NCBI RefSeq assembly: GCF_007970665.1
Contig: NZ_CP042430.1
Coordinates: 992,001 to 1,056,000, forward strand
Direction: 5' to 3'
DNA length: 64,000 bases
DNA from: Baekduia soli
Lineage (GTDB): Bacteria; Actinomycetota; Thermoleophilia; Solirubrobacterales; Solirubrobacteraceae
Each line of letters begins with the position of its first letter. The stretch's first letter is position 1. This document shows, in pieces, positions 43,827 to 52,073 of the stretch. A model generated the notes under the pieces. The model did no database searches and was not told the DNA's origin. It was given only the letters and a program-made list of their open reading frames with translations. Made by a program: the position numbers and the translations under genes.

Positions 43827-45374
43827 TCAGCGTGTCGTGGGCCTGCCCCTCGTGCCCTTTGCCCGGACGCTGCTCGGCGTGGCGCGCCCGGCGCGCGGTG
43901 CGCGCGTGGTCGCCGCCGATGCCGCCACGCGCGTCGTCGTGCGTGGACCTCGGCGCCGTGGGCGGCGCCGGTCCGCCTGACCCTCGGCGCGCGCGAGCAG
44001 GCGCGTCAGGGCGACGGCCGCCACCATGAGCGCCGCGCAGCCCAGCGCGACGGCCTCGAACGCCGTGGCGCTGTGGGCGCCTCCCGGCCGCCCGCCGCCG
44101 CCGGCCTGCGACAGGAACAGGCTGCCCGGCGTGGCGACGCCGAGCGCGAAGCCCAGCATGTTGGTCGTGTTGACGACACCGCTGGCCTCGTGCGCATGCG
44201 CGGCGGGCACCTCGGCGATCGAGCGGGTGATGACCTGGCTGTAGCCGGCGCCGAACCCCGCGCCCGCCAGGGCCAGCAGCGCCAGCGACGGCGCCTCGTG
44301 CCACGGCCCGCGGCCGGCGAGGAGCCCGAGGCCCGCGTAGCCCGCCGCGGCCGCCAGCATCCCGGCGGGGGCCAGCCGGCGGGCCGGGGCGGCGGGCAGC
44401 GACGGCACGACCAGGCTCGTCACCGCGAAGCCCGCGGCGTATGGCGCGAACGTCAGGCCCGCCCGCAGCGGGCTGTCGCCCAGGCCCTGCTGGAGGTGCA
44501 GCGTGAACGTCAGCAGGAAGCCGCCGTAGGCGACCATCTGCGCCGTCGTGACGGCCAGCCCGATGGGGAAGGGGCCGCCGCGCAGCAGCGCGAGGTCGAC
44601 GACCGGGTGCGCCGTGCGTCGCAGGTGGCGCCCCAGCGCCAGCGCCGTGGGCACCGCGGCGCCCAGGCACGCCCAGGTCCACCAGGCCCAGCCAGTCTGG
44701 TGGCCGAAGACCAGCGGCACCATCACGAGCACGATGAGGTCGGTCAGCAGCAGCACCCCGGCGACGTCGAGGCCCTCGCGGCTCGGCAGCCGGGTGCGGG
44801 GCAGCAGGCGCGGGCCGGCGGCCAGCAGCGCGATGCCGGCCGGGACGTTGACGAGGAACACCGGGCGCCAGGAGGCGCCGAGCAGGTCGGCGTCGACGAG
44901 CGCGCCGCCGAGCACCTGGCCGGCGACGACGCCTCCGGCCACCACCGTCGCCAGCAGCGCCATCGCCCGCAGGCGCGCGGCCCCCGCGTACTGCAGCTGG
45001 ACGACGGTCATGACCTGCGGGCCCATGGCGGCGGCGCCGACGCCCTGGCCGACGCGCGCGGCGATCAGCACCGGCGTCGACCACGCCAGCCCCGCCAGCA
45101 GCGAGGTCGCCGTGAAGGCCGCCAGGCCCGCGAGGAACAGCCGGCGGTGGCCGTGGTCGTTGCCCAGCCGTGCGCCGGTGACCAGCAGCGCGGCGTAGGC
45201 CAGCGCGTAGCCCGAGACGATGAGCTGCAGCGCGCTGCCCGAGGCGCCCGTGTCGGCCTGGATGGCCGGGCCGGCGACGTTGACGATCGCCGTGTCGAGG
45301 CTCGCCATGAAGGTCCCGGCCAGCAGGACGGCGAGCGCCGCGGCGGCGCCGCCGGTGGTCCGTGTCGTGGTCAT
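43827..45374 (-). CDS. MFS transporter, DHA2-type (14 helices)
   Basis: A 515-residue transporter with the DHA2 start pattern LAGTFMASLDTAIVNVAGPAIQADT, motif A-like LGNDHGHRRLFLAG, and about 14 hydrophobic helices up to about residue 455. The last 60 residues are Arg/Thr-rich and unlike a transporter. They may be unstructured, or a result of a late frame change. A drug or metabolite exporter is likely. The ATG at 45374 is divergent from the quinone oxidoreductase gene (103 bp between). No TetR or MarR regulator is adjacent, though such genes often neighbour DHA2 pumps. Confidence 0.87.
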   Translation of the reverse strand: MTTTRTTGGAAAALAVLLAGTFMASLDTAIVNVAGPAIQADTGASGSALQLIVSGYALAYAALLVTGARLGNDHGHRRLFLAGLAAFTATSLLAGLAWSTPVLIAARVGQGVGAAAMGPQVMTVVQLQYAGAARLRAMALLATVVAGGVVAGQVLGGALVDADLLGASWRPVFLVNVPAGIALLAAGPRLLPRTRLPSREGLDVAGVLLLTDLIVLVMVPLVFGHQTGWAWWTWACLGAAVPTALALGRHLRRTAHPVVDLALLRGGPFPIGLAVTTAQMVAYGGFLLTFTLHLQQGLGDSPLRAGLTFAPYAAGFAVTSLVVPSLPAAPARRLAPAGMLAAAAGYAGLGLLAGRGPWHEAPSLALLALAGAGFGAGYSQVITRSIAEVPAAHAHEASGVVNTTNMLGFALGVATPGSLFLSQAGGGGRPGGAHSATAFEAVALGCAALMVAAVALTRLLARAEGQADRRRPRRRGPRTTTRVAASAATTRAPRAGRATPSSVRAKGTRGRPTTR

Positions 45375-45464
45375 GGCCCCAGCCCATCAGGGCCCGGCGC
45401 CGCGGTCGATTCCCCGGCAGGTAACGACCCGGCGGCCCGGCGATGGGCCCCGCCGGGCGTTGGG

Positions 45465-45477
45465 TAGGTTGCGTGCC
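45465..45477 (+). promoter_or_regulatory. putative leaderless -10 (TAGGTT) of the quinone oxidoreductase gene
   Basis: TAGGTT at 45465-45470, then 7 nt, then ATG at 45478, with no Shine-Dalgarno. The same TAGGTT stands 9 nt before the ATG at 62364 and near 35068. Confidence 0.55.
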
Positions 45478-46425
45478 ATGCGCGCCGCCACCATCCGCGA
45501 CGGCGAGGTCGTCGTCGCCGAGCACCCCGATCCCCAGCCCGGCCACGGCGAGGTCCTGGTCGCCGTCCGCGCGGCGGGCCTCAACGGCGCCGACATGCTC
45601 CAGCGGCGCGGGCTGTACCCAGCCCCGCCCGGCGCCCCGGCCGACATCCCCGGCCTCGAGCTGGCCGGCGAGGTCGCCGCGGTCGGCGACGCGGTCACGC
45701 GCTGGGCGCCCGGCGACCGCGTGATGGCCATCACCGGCGGCGGCGGCCAGGCCGAGCTGGCGCGCGTACACGAGCGCCAGCTCATGCCCGTGCCCGAGGG
45801 CCTGGACTGGGACGCCGCCGGCGGCGTGCCCGAGGTCTTCACGACCGCCTACGACGCCGTGTTCACCCAGGGCGGCCTGGCCGCCGGGGAGCGCCTGCTC
45901 GTCCACGGCGCCGCGGGCGGCGTCGGCACGGCCGCCGTGCAGCTCGGCGCCGCCGCGGGGGCCTGCGTCACCGCCACGGTGCGCAACCCGGACCTGCGCG
46001 ACGCCGTCGGCGCCCTGGGCGCCGCGGCCGTCCTGGACCCCGAGGGCTTCGCCGACCACGGGCCCTTCGACGTCGTGCTCGAGCTCGTCGGCGCCCCCAA
46101 CCTGCCCGATGACGTCAAGGCGCTGGAGACCGGCGGGCGCATCGTCGTCATCGGGATCGGGGCGGGCGCCAAGGCCGAGCTCAACCTCGGCGCGCTGATG
46201 GGCAGGCGGGGCCGGATCAGCGCCTCCACGCTGCGCGCGCGGCCCCTGGAGGAGAAGGCGGCCACGGCGCGCCTCATGGAGCGCCACGTGCTGCCGCTGC
46301 TGGAGCGCGGCGCGCTGCGCGTGCCCGTGGCCGAGACCTTCGCGCTCGACGATGTCGCCGCGGCCTACGAGCGCTTCGCCGCCGGAGGCAAGCTCGGCAA
46401 GATCGTGCTGACGATGGGCCGATGA
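45478..46425 (+). CDS. NADPH:quinone oxidoreductase (zeta-crystallin type MDR)
   Basis: A 315-residue medium-chain reductase without the zinc ligands of alcohol dehydrogenases. GroES-like N half: GHGEVLVAVRAAGLNGADMLQRRGLYP and IPGLELAGEVAAVG. Nucleotide-binding half: RLLVHGAAGGVGTAAVQLGAAAG (AAGGVG signature of quinone reductases), ending GKLGKIVLTMGR. It would reduce quinones or enones with NADPH. It overlaps the next small gene (ATGA). The TAGGTT hexamer upstream implies a leaderless mRNA. Confidence 0.93.
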   Translation: MRAATIRDGEVVVAEHPDPQPGHGEVLVAVRAAGLNGADMLQRRGLYPAPPGAPADIPGLELAGEVAAVGDAVTRWAPGDRVMAITGGGGQAELARVHERQLMPVPEGLDWDAAGGVPEVFTTAYDAVFTQGGLAAGERLLVHGAAGGVGTAAVQLGAAAGACVTATVRNPDLRDAVGALGAAAVLDPEGFADHGPFDVVLELVGAPNLPDDVKALETGGRIVVIGIGAGAKAELNLGALMGRRGRISASTLRARPLEEKAATARLMERHVLPLLERGALRVPVAETFALDDVAAAYERFAAGGKLGKIVLTMGR

Positions 46426-46802
46426 ACGCGGTCGAGCGCCTCTGGCGCGCCCTGCGCAAGGAGGACTGGGAGGCCGCCGAGGCCCAGCTGCACGAGCACG
46501 CGGTCGTCCGCTGGCCGCACACCGGCGAGCGCTTCGACCGCGCGATCGACTACGTCACCGCCCACCGCCTCGATGTCGACCGCCGCGCCATCGACGTCCG
46601 GCGCGTCGTGCGCGACGGCCGCGACATCGGGGTCTGGGTCGTGCTGACCTACGCCGACGGCGGCCCTCGCTGGCACGGCGCCGCCGTCTACGAGCTGCAG
46701 GAGACGCGCATCGCCCACGCCACCGAGGTCTGGACGGAGGAGGGCGGGCGCGCCGTCCCCGGCTTCCGGCGCCGCCACGAGCTCGGCGACGGCGGCGCCT
46801 AG
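46422..46802 (+). CDS. small SnoaL/NTF2-fold protein
   Basis: A 126-residue cone-fold protein. The N-terminal helix ALRKEDWEAAEAQLHEHAVVRWPHTGERFDRA matches the group's W-x-x-A-x-x-x-L...D/H-A-V-x-x-W-P pattern, followed by strands GVWVVLTYADGGPRWHGAAVYEL and a last strand ATEVWTEE. It is coupled by ATGA to the quinone oxidoreductase and is probably a partner or accessory in the same small-molecule step. Catalytic residues are not identifiable. The stop overlaps the stop of the convergent membrane protein gene. Confidence 0.78.
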   Translation: MNAVERLWRALRKEDWEAAEAQLHEHAVVRWPHTGERFDRAIDYVTAHRLDVDRRAIDVRRVVRDGRDIGVWVVLTYADGGPRWHGAAVYELQETRIAHATEVWTEEGGRAVPGFRRRHELGDGGA

Positions 46803-47515
46803 GACGCCGTGGCGCGGCGCACGAGCGCCGGGATGCGGTCCGCGTTGACCAGGAAGTACGCGGCGGCCATGAGCGGCAGGACCGGGATCGCGGTGTCCAG
46901 CCACACCTTCAGCGCGACGGCGGCGACGGAGGCCACCCACAGCCCCACGGCCGTGGCGCGCGGCCGCAGCCCGAACTTCCGTGCGTAGACCAGGAACACG
47001 CCGATGAAGACCGCGTCGGAGATCCCCAGGCGCCCGGCGGGCAGCCCCGTGCCCCAGTCGGGCAGCTCGAGCGACAGCGGGTCGCCGGGCCGCGTGGTGC
47101 CGGCGTTGGCCAGCGTCTCGCTCGGCCCGCCGCCCAGCGTGCTGACGACGTCGACGACCGCGACGAACAGGGGCAGCCCGATCGCCAGCGACGGCGAGAG
47201 CAGCCCGGCGGCGAACACCGCGCCGATCCCTGCGTAGCCGAGGGTCTCGATCGGGGTGGCGCCCGCGCCGACGTCGGACACGTTGAGCGCGGTGATGAGG
47301 ATCCCCGCGCCCAGGACGACGAGCCACAGCAGCGGCGGGACGTCGGACAGCGGCGGGACCGCCGAGGCGCACGCGACGACCGCCGCCGCCCCGACGGCGC
47401 ACGCCAGGACGATGGACAGGTCCACCGGCGTGACGATCGGCAGCTCCGGGGCGACGAAGACGTAGGCCTGGGCCGCCGCGAGCAGGCCTAGTACGGCGGC
47501 AGGTCCGCGTACCAC
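46799..47515 (-). CDS. candidate presenilin/SPP-like intramembrane aspartyl protease
   Basis: A protein of about 238 residues with eight hydrophobic helices. Helix 5 carries VAVVDVVSTLGGGPS (Asp122). Helix 6 starts LGISDAVFIGVFLVYARKFG (Asp167, where presenilin/SPP proteins have GxGD). The last helix begins IPVLPLMAAAYF (PxLP, comparable to PAL). Spacing and order match the A22 family core, although GxGD is GISD. This is pattern recognition only. A GTG at 47515 is my best start (28-bp overlap with the upstream UDG-like gene). A GTG before DLSIVLA is the alternative and would drop the first helix. Substrate unknown. Confidence 0.5.
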   Translation of the reverse strand: MVRGPAAVLGLLAAAQAYVFVAPELPIVTPVDLSIVLACAVGAAAVVACASAVPPLSDVPPLLWLVVLGAGILITALNVSDVGAGATPIETLGYAGIGAVFAAGLLSPSLAIGLPLFVAVVDVVSTLGGGPSETLANAGTTRPGDPLSLELPDWGTGLPAGRLGISDAVFIGVFLVYARKFGLRPRATAVGLWVASVAAVALKVWLDTAIPVLPLMAAAYFLVNADRIPALVRRATAS

Positions 47516-48141
47516 TCGCCCAGGACCCGGAACGCCGACCAGAAGGCCCGCTTGGCCGACTCCTCGTCCAGCGCCTCGTCGATGTTCGGCGTCACGAGGG
47601 CGTCGATGGACGGGGTCAGCTGCTGGATCTCGCCCGGGCGGTCGGCCACCGGGCGGCCGAGCGGCACGTCGAGGTCGTTGAGCGCGGACACGGCGTCGGA
47701 GCCCATCACGACCACGATCTTGGGCTGGACGATCGCCAGCTCCTCCACGACCCGCGCCACGCAGCCGGGGTCGGCCAGCGACGGGTCGCCGACCGGGCAC
47801 TTGGCCACCAGCGTCCCGTAGACGGCCAGCGGGTCGACCTGGAGGCGCTTGAGCGCCTTCATCAGGGCCGAGCCCGAGCGTCCGTAGAACGCGACGCCCT
47901 CCTCGACCTCCGAGGGCATGGGGGCGTGCTTGAGCAGGAAGACGTCGGCCTGGGGGTGGCCCGACCCGAGCACCGGCATGATGCCGCCGCGCGGACAGGC
48001 CTCGCAGCCCTGGAGCTCCCGGGTCAGGGTGTTGAGCTCGCGGATGGCGCGCTCGAGGTACTTCTCGCGGATCTCGTCATCGGTTGCCGGCATGGACGAT
48101 CCGAGGTTCGACGCCCCCGGATCAGGGCCCTGCGCCTGCAT
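47488..48141 (-). CDS. divergent uracil-DNA glycosylase superfamily Fe-S protein
   Basis: A 217-residue protein like family 4/5 uracil-DNA glycosylases. Four cysteines suited to a 4Fe-4S cluster are seen: C46 and C49 (CEACPR), C115 and C127 (AKCPVGDPSLADPGC). The ligand loop reads LLKHAPMPSEVEEGVAFYGRSG where active members have GEAPGxxEDxxGxPFVGRAG, so the GEAPG catalytic acid is missing. The late HPS element is VTPNIDE. It could have lost base excision and act as another nucleic-acid binding protein. The start is by TGATG overlap with the GT4-PHP gene; a later ATG at 48093 is possible. Confidence 0.78.
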   Translation of the reverse strand: MQAQGPDPGASNLGSSMPATDDEIREKYLERAIRELNTLTRELQGCEACPRGGIMPVLGSGHPQADVFLLKHAPMPSEVEEGVAFYGRSGSALMKALKRLQVDPLAVYGTLVAKCPVGDPSLADPGCVARVVEELAIVQPKIVVVMGSDAVSALNDLDVPLGRPVADRPGEIQQLTPSIDALVTPNIDEALDEESAKRAFWSAFRVLGEWYADLPPY

Positions 48142-50024
48142 CAGCCCTTGCGCGTCGCGCGCCGGACCCGCCGCTCGCGCCGCGCGCGCCGCGCGGCCCG
48201 GGGCGTGGCCCGGGTCTCGAGGAACTTGAGCGCCTGCACGTAGAGCAGGGTGCCCGATTTCGTGACGATGTCCGCGTGGCGCAGGGACTCCATGAACTGC
48301 TGCGGACCGTCGAAGTCGCGCATCCGGATCCGCACGGAGCCCAGGCCGGCCGCGACGTGGCTGTCGGACCCGGCGCCACGCACGATGCGGTACTTGGCCG
48401 CGAAGCGCTGGGCCTCCTCGTTGAAGGAGCCGATCGCCACCCGCGGGTTGTAGACCTCGATGAGGTCGACGTCGTCGAGGATCTTGTGCAGGTGCTCGTA
48501 GTCGGGCACCGCGTGCATGCGGTCGAACGGGTGGGGCACGTAGACCAGGCCGCCCTGGCGCTTGATCTCGGCGACGGTCTCCTCCAGCGTCAGCCCGCGC
48601 GGGATGCGCTCCGTGAGGAACAGGCCGATGACCTCGCCCTGGGAGGCGGTCATGACCTCCTCGCCCACGATGATCTTCACGCCGAACTCCGCGGCCTTGG
48701 CGGCGGCCTCCAGGGCGCCGGAGACCTCGTTGTGGTCCGTGACCGCGATGGCGCCCAGGCCCTGGTCGCGGGCGGTGGCCAGCAGGTGCTCGACGGGCGT
48801 GGCGCAGTCGTGGCTGTGGTCGGTGTGCATGTGCAGGTCGACCTCGATGGTGCGCCGGCCCTCCAGCCGGGCCCAGAGCTCCGGGGAGCCCGTCTCGTCG
48901 TGGCGGCGGGCCAGCAGCGCCTCGTAGGACCGCAGCACGTCGTCGGCGACCTCCGACCAGGCCCGCGGCGCCGGTGCGGCCGCGCACAGGCGCTCCCGCA
49001 GCCCGGGGTCATCGATGAGGCGCGTGAGCTGGGCGGCGAGCACCTCGACGTCGCCGGCCTCGAAGAGCAGGCCGTGGTCCTGAGCCAGGCCCTCGTAGAC
49101 GGGCAGGCGGGAGACGACGGGCACGGCGCCCGCGGCGGTGGCGCGCAGGACGAGCCCGGGCGCCGTCAGCGTCCCGGCCGAGGCGGCCACGAGCACGTCG
49201 GCCCAGGCCAGCGCCTCGTCCTCGCCGTCGATGGCGAAGTGCACCCGCGCGGCCAGCTCGGCGCGCAGCGGCGTCGAGGACGACGGCCCGCGGGCGCTGA
49301 TGACACGGGCCTCCCAGGGCAGCGCGAGGTCCAGGCGCCGCAGGGCGCGCAGGAAGGTGCGCAGCGCACCGCGCTCCTCGACGTCGACGAACAGCAGGCG
49401 CACCGGGGCGCCGGCGTCGGCGGGGCCCGCGCCGGCGACCACGGCGTCGGTGCCCGGCCCGATGACCTCGTAGGGGGCGGCGAAGAAGCGCGTCATGAGG
49501 TCGCGCGTGGCGCCGAACGCCGCGTGGCGGGCGTCGAGGCGGCCGAAGACGAGCGTCACGAGCTTGCGGGCGACCTGGGTGGCCACGACGCGCTCGGCGG
49601 GCGCGTGGAACGTCCCGACGTTCAGCGCGCGCGAGTGGCGCAGTGCGACGGAGGCGACCGACGGCGCGAACGGCTCGTGGACGTGGCAGATGTCCAACGG
49701 GGTCTCCGTCAGGAGCTGCTCGACGGTGCGTGCGACGTCGATCGGCACCGCGGGGCGCCCGCGGCCCGGGCGGGCCGGCGAGACGGTGGTCAGGGCCTCG
49801 CCGACGGCCAGCACGCGGACCTCGCCCGGCGGGCCCAGGATGTCGCCGGCGCGGATGGCCTTGCGCGTGGCCCGCACGGCGGCCTCGTCGCGGGACGGGG
49901 CGGCCACGACGATGCGGTGGCCGCGGGCCGCGAGCTCGGCGCTCAGCCGCGCGACGTAGGTGTTGACCTCGTGCCGGTCCTCCCACGCGTAGGGCGAGAC
50001 CTGGGCGATCGCCATGGGGTCCAC
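48141..50024 (-). CDS. GT4 glycosyltransferase - PHP domain fusion protein
   Basis: A 627-residue fusion. Residues about 1-375 are a GT-B fold like the PimA group: AIAQVSPYAWEDRHEVNTYV, AARGHRIVVAAP, and CHVHEPFAPSVASVALRHSRAL. The EX7E donor motif is not kept (APGLVLRATAAGAVPVVS), and the acceptor-side GG loop is also changed. Residues about 390-600 are a PHP metal phosphoesterase: VDLHMHTDHSHD, AVTDHNEVSGA, EEVMTA, PHPFDR and GSDSH, a full set of metal ligands. The Arg-rich tail is basic. The start is GTG 50024 with TATGCT 6 nt upstream. It lies beside inositol-lipid genes. A regulator or a phosphatase with a sugar-binding module is possible. Confidence 0.85.
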   Translation of the reverse strand: MDPMAIAQVSPYAWEDRHEVNTYVARLSAELAARGHRIVVAAPSRDEAAVRATRKAIRAGDILGPPGEVRVLAVGEALTTVSPARPGRGRPAVPIDVARTVEQLLTETPLDICHVHEPFAPSVASVALRHSRALNVGTFHAPAERVVATQVARKLVTLVFGRLDARHAAFGATRDLMTRFFAAPYEVIGPGTDAVVAGAGPADAGAPVRLLFVDVEERGALRTFLRALRRLDLALPWEARVISARGPSSSTPLRAELAARVHFAIDGEDEALAWADVLVAASAGTLTAPGLVLRATAAGAVPVVSRLPVYEGLAQDHGLLFEAGDVEVLAAQLTRLIDDPGLRERLCAAAPAPRAWSEVADDVLRSYEALLARRHDETGSPELWARLEGRRTIEVDLHMHTDHSHDCATPVEHLLATARDQGLGAIAVTDHNEVSGALEAAAKAAEFGVKIIVGEEVMTASQGEVIGLFLTERIPRGLTLEETVAEIKRQGGLVYVPHPFDRMHAVPDYEHLHKILDDVDLIEVYNPRVAIGSFNEEAQRFAAKYRIVRGAGSDSHVAAGLGSVRIRMRDFDGPQQFMESLRHADIVTKSGTLLYVQALKFLETRATPRAARRARRERRVRRATRKG

Positions 50025-50036
50025 GCCATGAGCATA
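50025..50036 (-). promoter_or_regulatory. putative leaderless -10 (TATGCT) of the GT4-PHP gene
   Basis: TATGCT at 50036-50031 on the minus strand, 6 nt, then GTG 50024. An internal ATG follows three codons later. The terminator hairpin at 50045-50069 lies directly upstream, so this gene has its own promoter. Confidence 0.5.
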
Positions 50037-50044
50037 GAACGCTG

Positions 50045-50069
50045 AGCGGCCCGCCGGAGGCGGGCCGCT
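50045..50069 (-). terminator. hairpin after myo-inositol-phosphate synthase gene
   Basis: AGCGGCCCGCC (50045-50055) pairs perfectly with GGCGGGCCGCT (50059-50069) with a 3-nt GGA loop, 25 bp past the stop at 50095 and before the next gene's promoter. Confidence 0.7.
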
Positions 50070-50094
50070 GGAGACGGCGATGCCGGCGCGGGTC

Positions 50095-51363
50095 CTAGGA
50101 CTTCGCGGCGCGGGCGGCGCTGCGCGCCGGGGCCTTGCGGCCCTTGGGCGTGGTGAGCGCCTTGCCCCTGGCATACCTGGCGATGAACTTCTCGGTCGCG
50201 TCGCGCGCCTCGTCGTCGGGGCGCTGGGTGTGCGGCGACTTCATGAGGTAGGAGCTCGGGCCGTCGAGCTGGCCGCCGATGCCGTTGTTCAGCGCGAGCT
50301 TGGCCAGGCGCACGGCGTCGATGACGATCCCGGCGGAGTTCGGCGAGTCCCAGACCTCGAGCTTGAGCTCGGCGGTCAGCGGCACGCCGCCGAAGGCCTC
50401 GCCCTCGAGGCGGATGTGGGCCCACTTGCGGTCGGTGAGCCACGGCACGTAGTCCGAGGGGCCGACGTGCACGTCGTCGGCGGGGATGTCCAGCCCGGCG
50501 ACCGAGGTCACCGCGTTGGTCTTGGAGATCTTCTTGGACTCCAGGCGCTCGCGCTCGAGCATGTTGAAGAAGTCCATGTTGCCGCCCACGTTGAGCTGCG
50601 AGGTCCGCTTGAGCTTGACGCCGCGTTCGTGGAACAGGCGCGCCAGGACGCGGTGGGTGATCGTCGCGCCGACCTGGGACTTGATGTCGTCGCCGATGAT
50701 CGGCAGGCCGGCCTTCTTGAAGCGCTTGTCCCAGTAGTCCTCGCGGGCGATGAAGACGGGGATGCAGTTCACGAAGCCGCAGCCGGCCTCGAGGACCTGC
50801 TCGACGTACCACTTCGTCGCCTGCTCGGAGCCGACCGGCAGATAGGAGACCACGACGTCGGTGTGGGTCTCCTTGAGGATCGACACGATGTCGGCGGTCT
50901 CGCCGGGCGCCTTGGTGATCTTCTGGGAGAGGTACTTGCCCAGGCCGTCGTGCGTCATGCCCCGGTAGACCGGGACGTTGAGCCTCTTGGGGACCTTGCT
51001 GGTGAACTTGATCGTGTCGTTCGGGGCCGCCCAGATCGCCTGGGCCAGGTCCTTGCCGACCTTCGTCTTGTTGATGTCGAAGGCGCAGGTGAACTCGATG
51101 TCGCGCGGGTGGTAGCCGCCGAGATCGTTGTGCATGAGGCCGGGGATGGTCTCGTTGCGGTCATCGTCGGCGTAGTGGTAGACGCCCTGGACGAGGGAGT
51201 TGGCGCAGTTGCCGACGCCGATGATCGCCACGCGGACCTTGTCGCGCTGGTAGCGGGCGGAGCCGTTGGTCGCGGGGGCGGAGCCGGTCTTGTCGGGGGC
51301 GGTGACGCCGTTGGTGCCGTTGGTGCTCAAGGGAGAGTTGCCTTTCTCGAAGTCCGGAATCAT
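50095..51363 (-). CDS. ino1: myo-inositol-1-phosphate synthase
   Basis: Converts glucose 6-phosphate to myo-inositol 1-phosphate with NAD. Seen: NAD loop [53 protein letters not shown] (catalytic Lys region), [13 protein letters not shown] and [17 protein letters not shown]. It has 422 residues from ATG 51363. A TTG twelve codons later (STNGTNG) with GAAAGG about 10 nt upstream is a good alternative start. The N terminus and the Ala/Lys-rich C-terminal tail ([22 protein letters not shown]) are disordered. It is next to a CDP-alcohol phosphotransferase, which fits phosphatidylinositol synthesis as in other actinobacteria. Confidence 0.95.
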   Translation of the reverse strand: MIPDFEKGNSPLSTNGTNGVTAPDKTGSAPATNGSARYQRDKVRVAIIGVGNCANSLVQGVYHYADDDRNETIPGLMHNDLGGYHPRDIEFTCAFDINKTKVGKDLAQAIWAAPNDTIKFTSKVPKRLNVPVYRGMTHDGLGKYLSQKITKAPGETADIVSILKETHTDVVVSYLPVGSEQATKWYVEQVLEAGCGFVNCIPVFIAREDYWDKRFKKAGLPIIGDDIKSQVGATITHRVLARLFHERGVKLKRTSQLNVGGNMDFFNMLERERLESKKISKTNAVTSVAGLDIPADDVHVGPSDYVPWLTDRKWAHIRLEGEAFGGVPLTAELKLEVWDSPNSAGIVIDAVRLAKLALNNGIGGQLDGPSSYLMKSPHTQRPDDEARDATEKFIARYARGKALTTPKGRKAPARSAARAAKS

Positions 51364-51415
51364 CCACCCCGCAGAGGGCCTGCGGTTACAGGATCCGGTG
51401 TCCTGGCGAAGGGGT

Positions 51416-52054
51416 TCAGGCCGCAGGGGCAGGCTCGGTGAGAGCCTTGCGGACGTGCAGGATCCGCTGCAGGACGGTGATCGTGCTCAGCCCCGCGAGG
51501 ACGTACACAGCGGGGGCGAGCAGCTCGAAGTCTGCCAGAGACGCGCCCTTGGCGAACAGGAGGCCGGCGCTGAGGATCACGACGCGCACCGCGCGGGTGG
51601 CGATGCCGACCTTGCACTCGACGCCCAGCGCCTCGGCGCGGGCCCGGGTGTAGCTCACCATGAGCGATGCCAGGACGGCCACGACGCAGGCCGCGACGGC
51701 GAACTGCATGTCGCGCGACGCGAAGTAGGCGGCGACCGTCGTGAGGACGACGCCCTCCTCGATCCGGTCCAGCGTCGAGTCCAGGAACGCGCCGAACGGC
51801 GAGCCCTTGCCCGACATCCGCGAGTAGCGGCCGTCGAGCGTGTCGCAGACCGAGCCGACGATGAACGTCAGGCCACCGAGGAAGAACAGCCGCTCGGCGA
51901 CGAGCACCGCGGCGGCGACGCAGAGCACGAACCCGGTCAGCGAGATCGCGTTCGGCGTCAGGCGGGACTCGATGAGCCGGTTGCGCACCAGCTCGAGGCG
52001 CTGGTCGGAGGCCGCCGTGCGGCGTCCGCCGCGCTCAGGGGAAGGGGTGGACAT
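51416..52054 (-). CDS. CDP-alcohol phosphatidyltransferase (phosphatidylinositol-phosphate synthase-like)
   Basis: A 212-residue integral membrane enzyme. The family motif is seen as [20 protein letters not shown] followed by LDSTLDR: D-x2-D-G-x2-S-R-x8-G-x3-D-x3-D with Ser in place of the usual Ala of AR. About six membrane helices follow (38-58, 60-75, 105-125, 128-145, 160-175, 182-200). With Ino1 52 bp downstream, the acceptor is probably inositol 1-phosphate, which would make phosphatidylinositol phosphate. A phosphatidylglycerophosphate synthase is the alternative. The gene order PAP2, this gene, Ino1 on one strand suggests an operon. Confidence 0.88.
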   Translation of the reverse strand: MSTPSPERGGRRTAASDQRLELVRNRLIESRLTPNAISLTGFVLCVAAAVLVAERLFFLGGLTFIVGSVCDTLDGRYSRMSGKGSPFGAFLDSTLDRIEEGVVLTTVAAYFASRDMQFAVAACVVAVLASLMVSYTRARAEALGVECKVGIATRAVRVVILSAGLLFAKGASLADFELLAPAVYVLAGLSTITVLQRILHVRKALTEPAPAA

Positions 52055-52073
52055 GCGAGGGAGGGAGGGCGGT

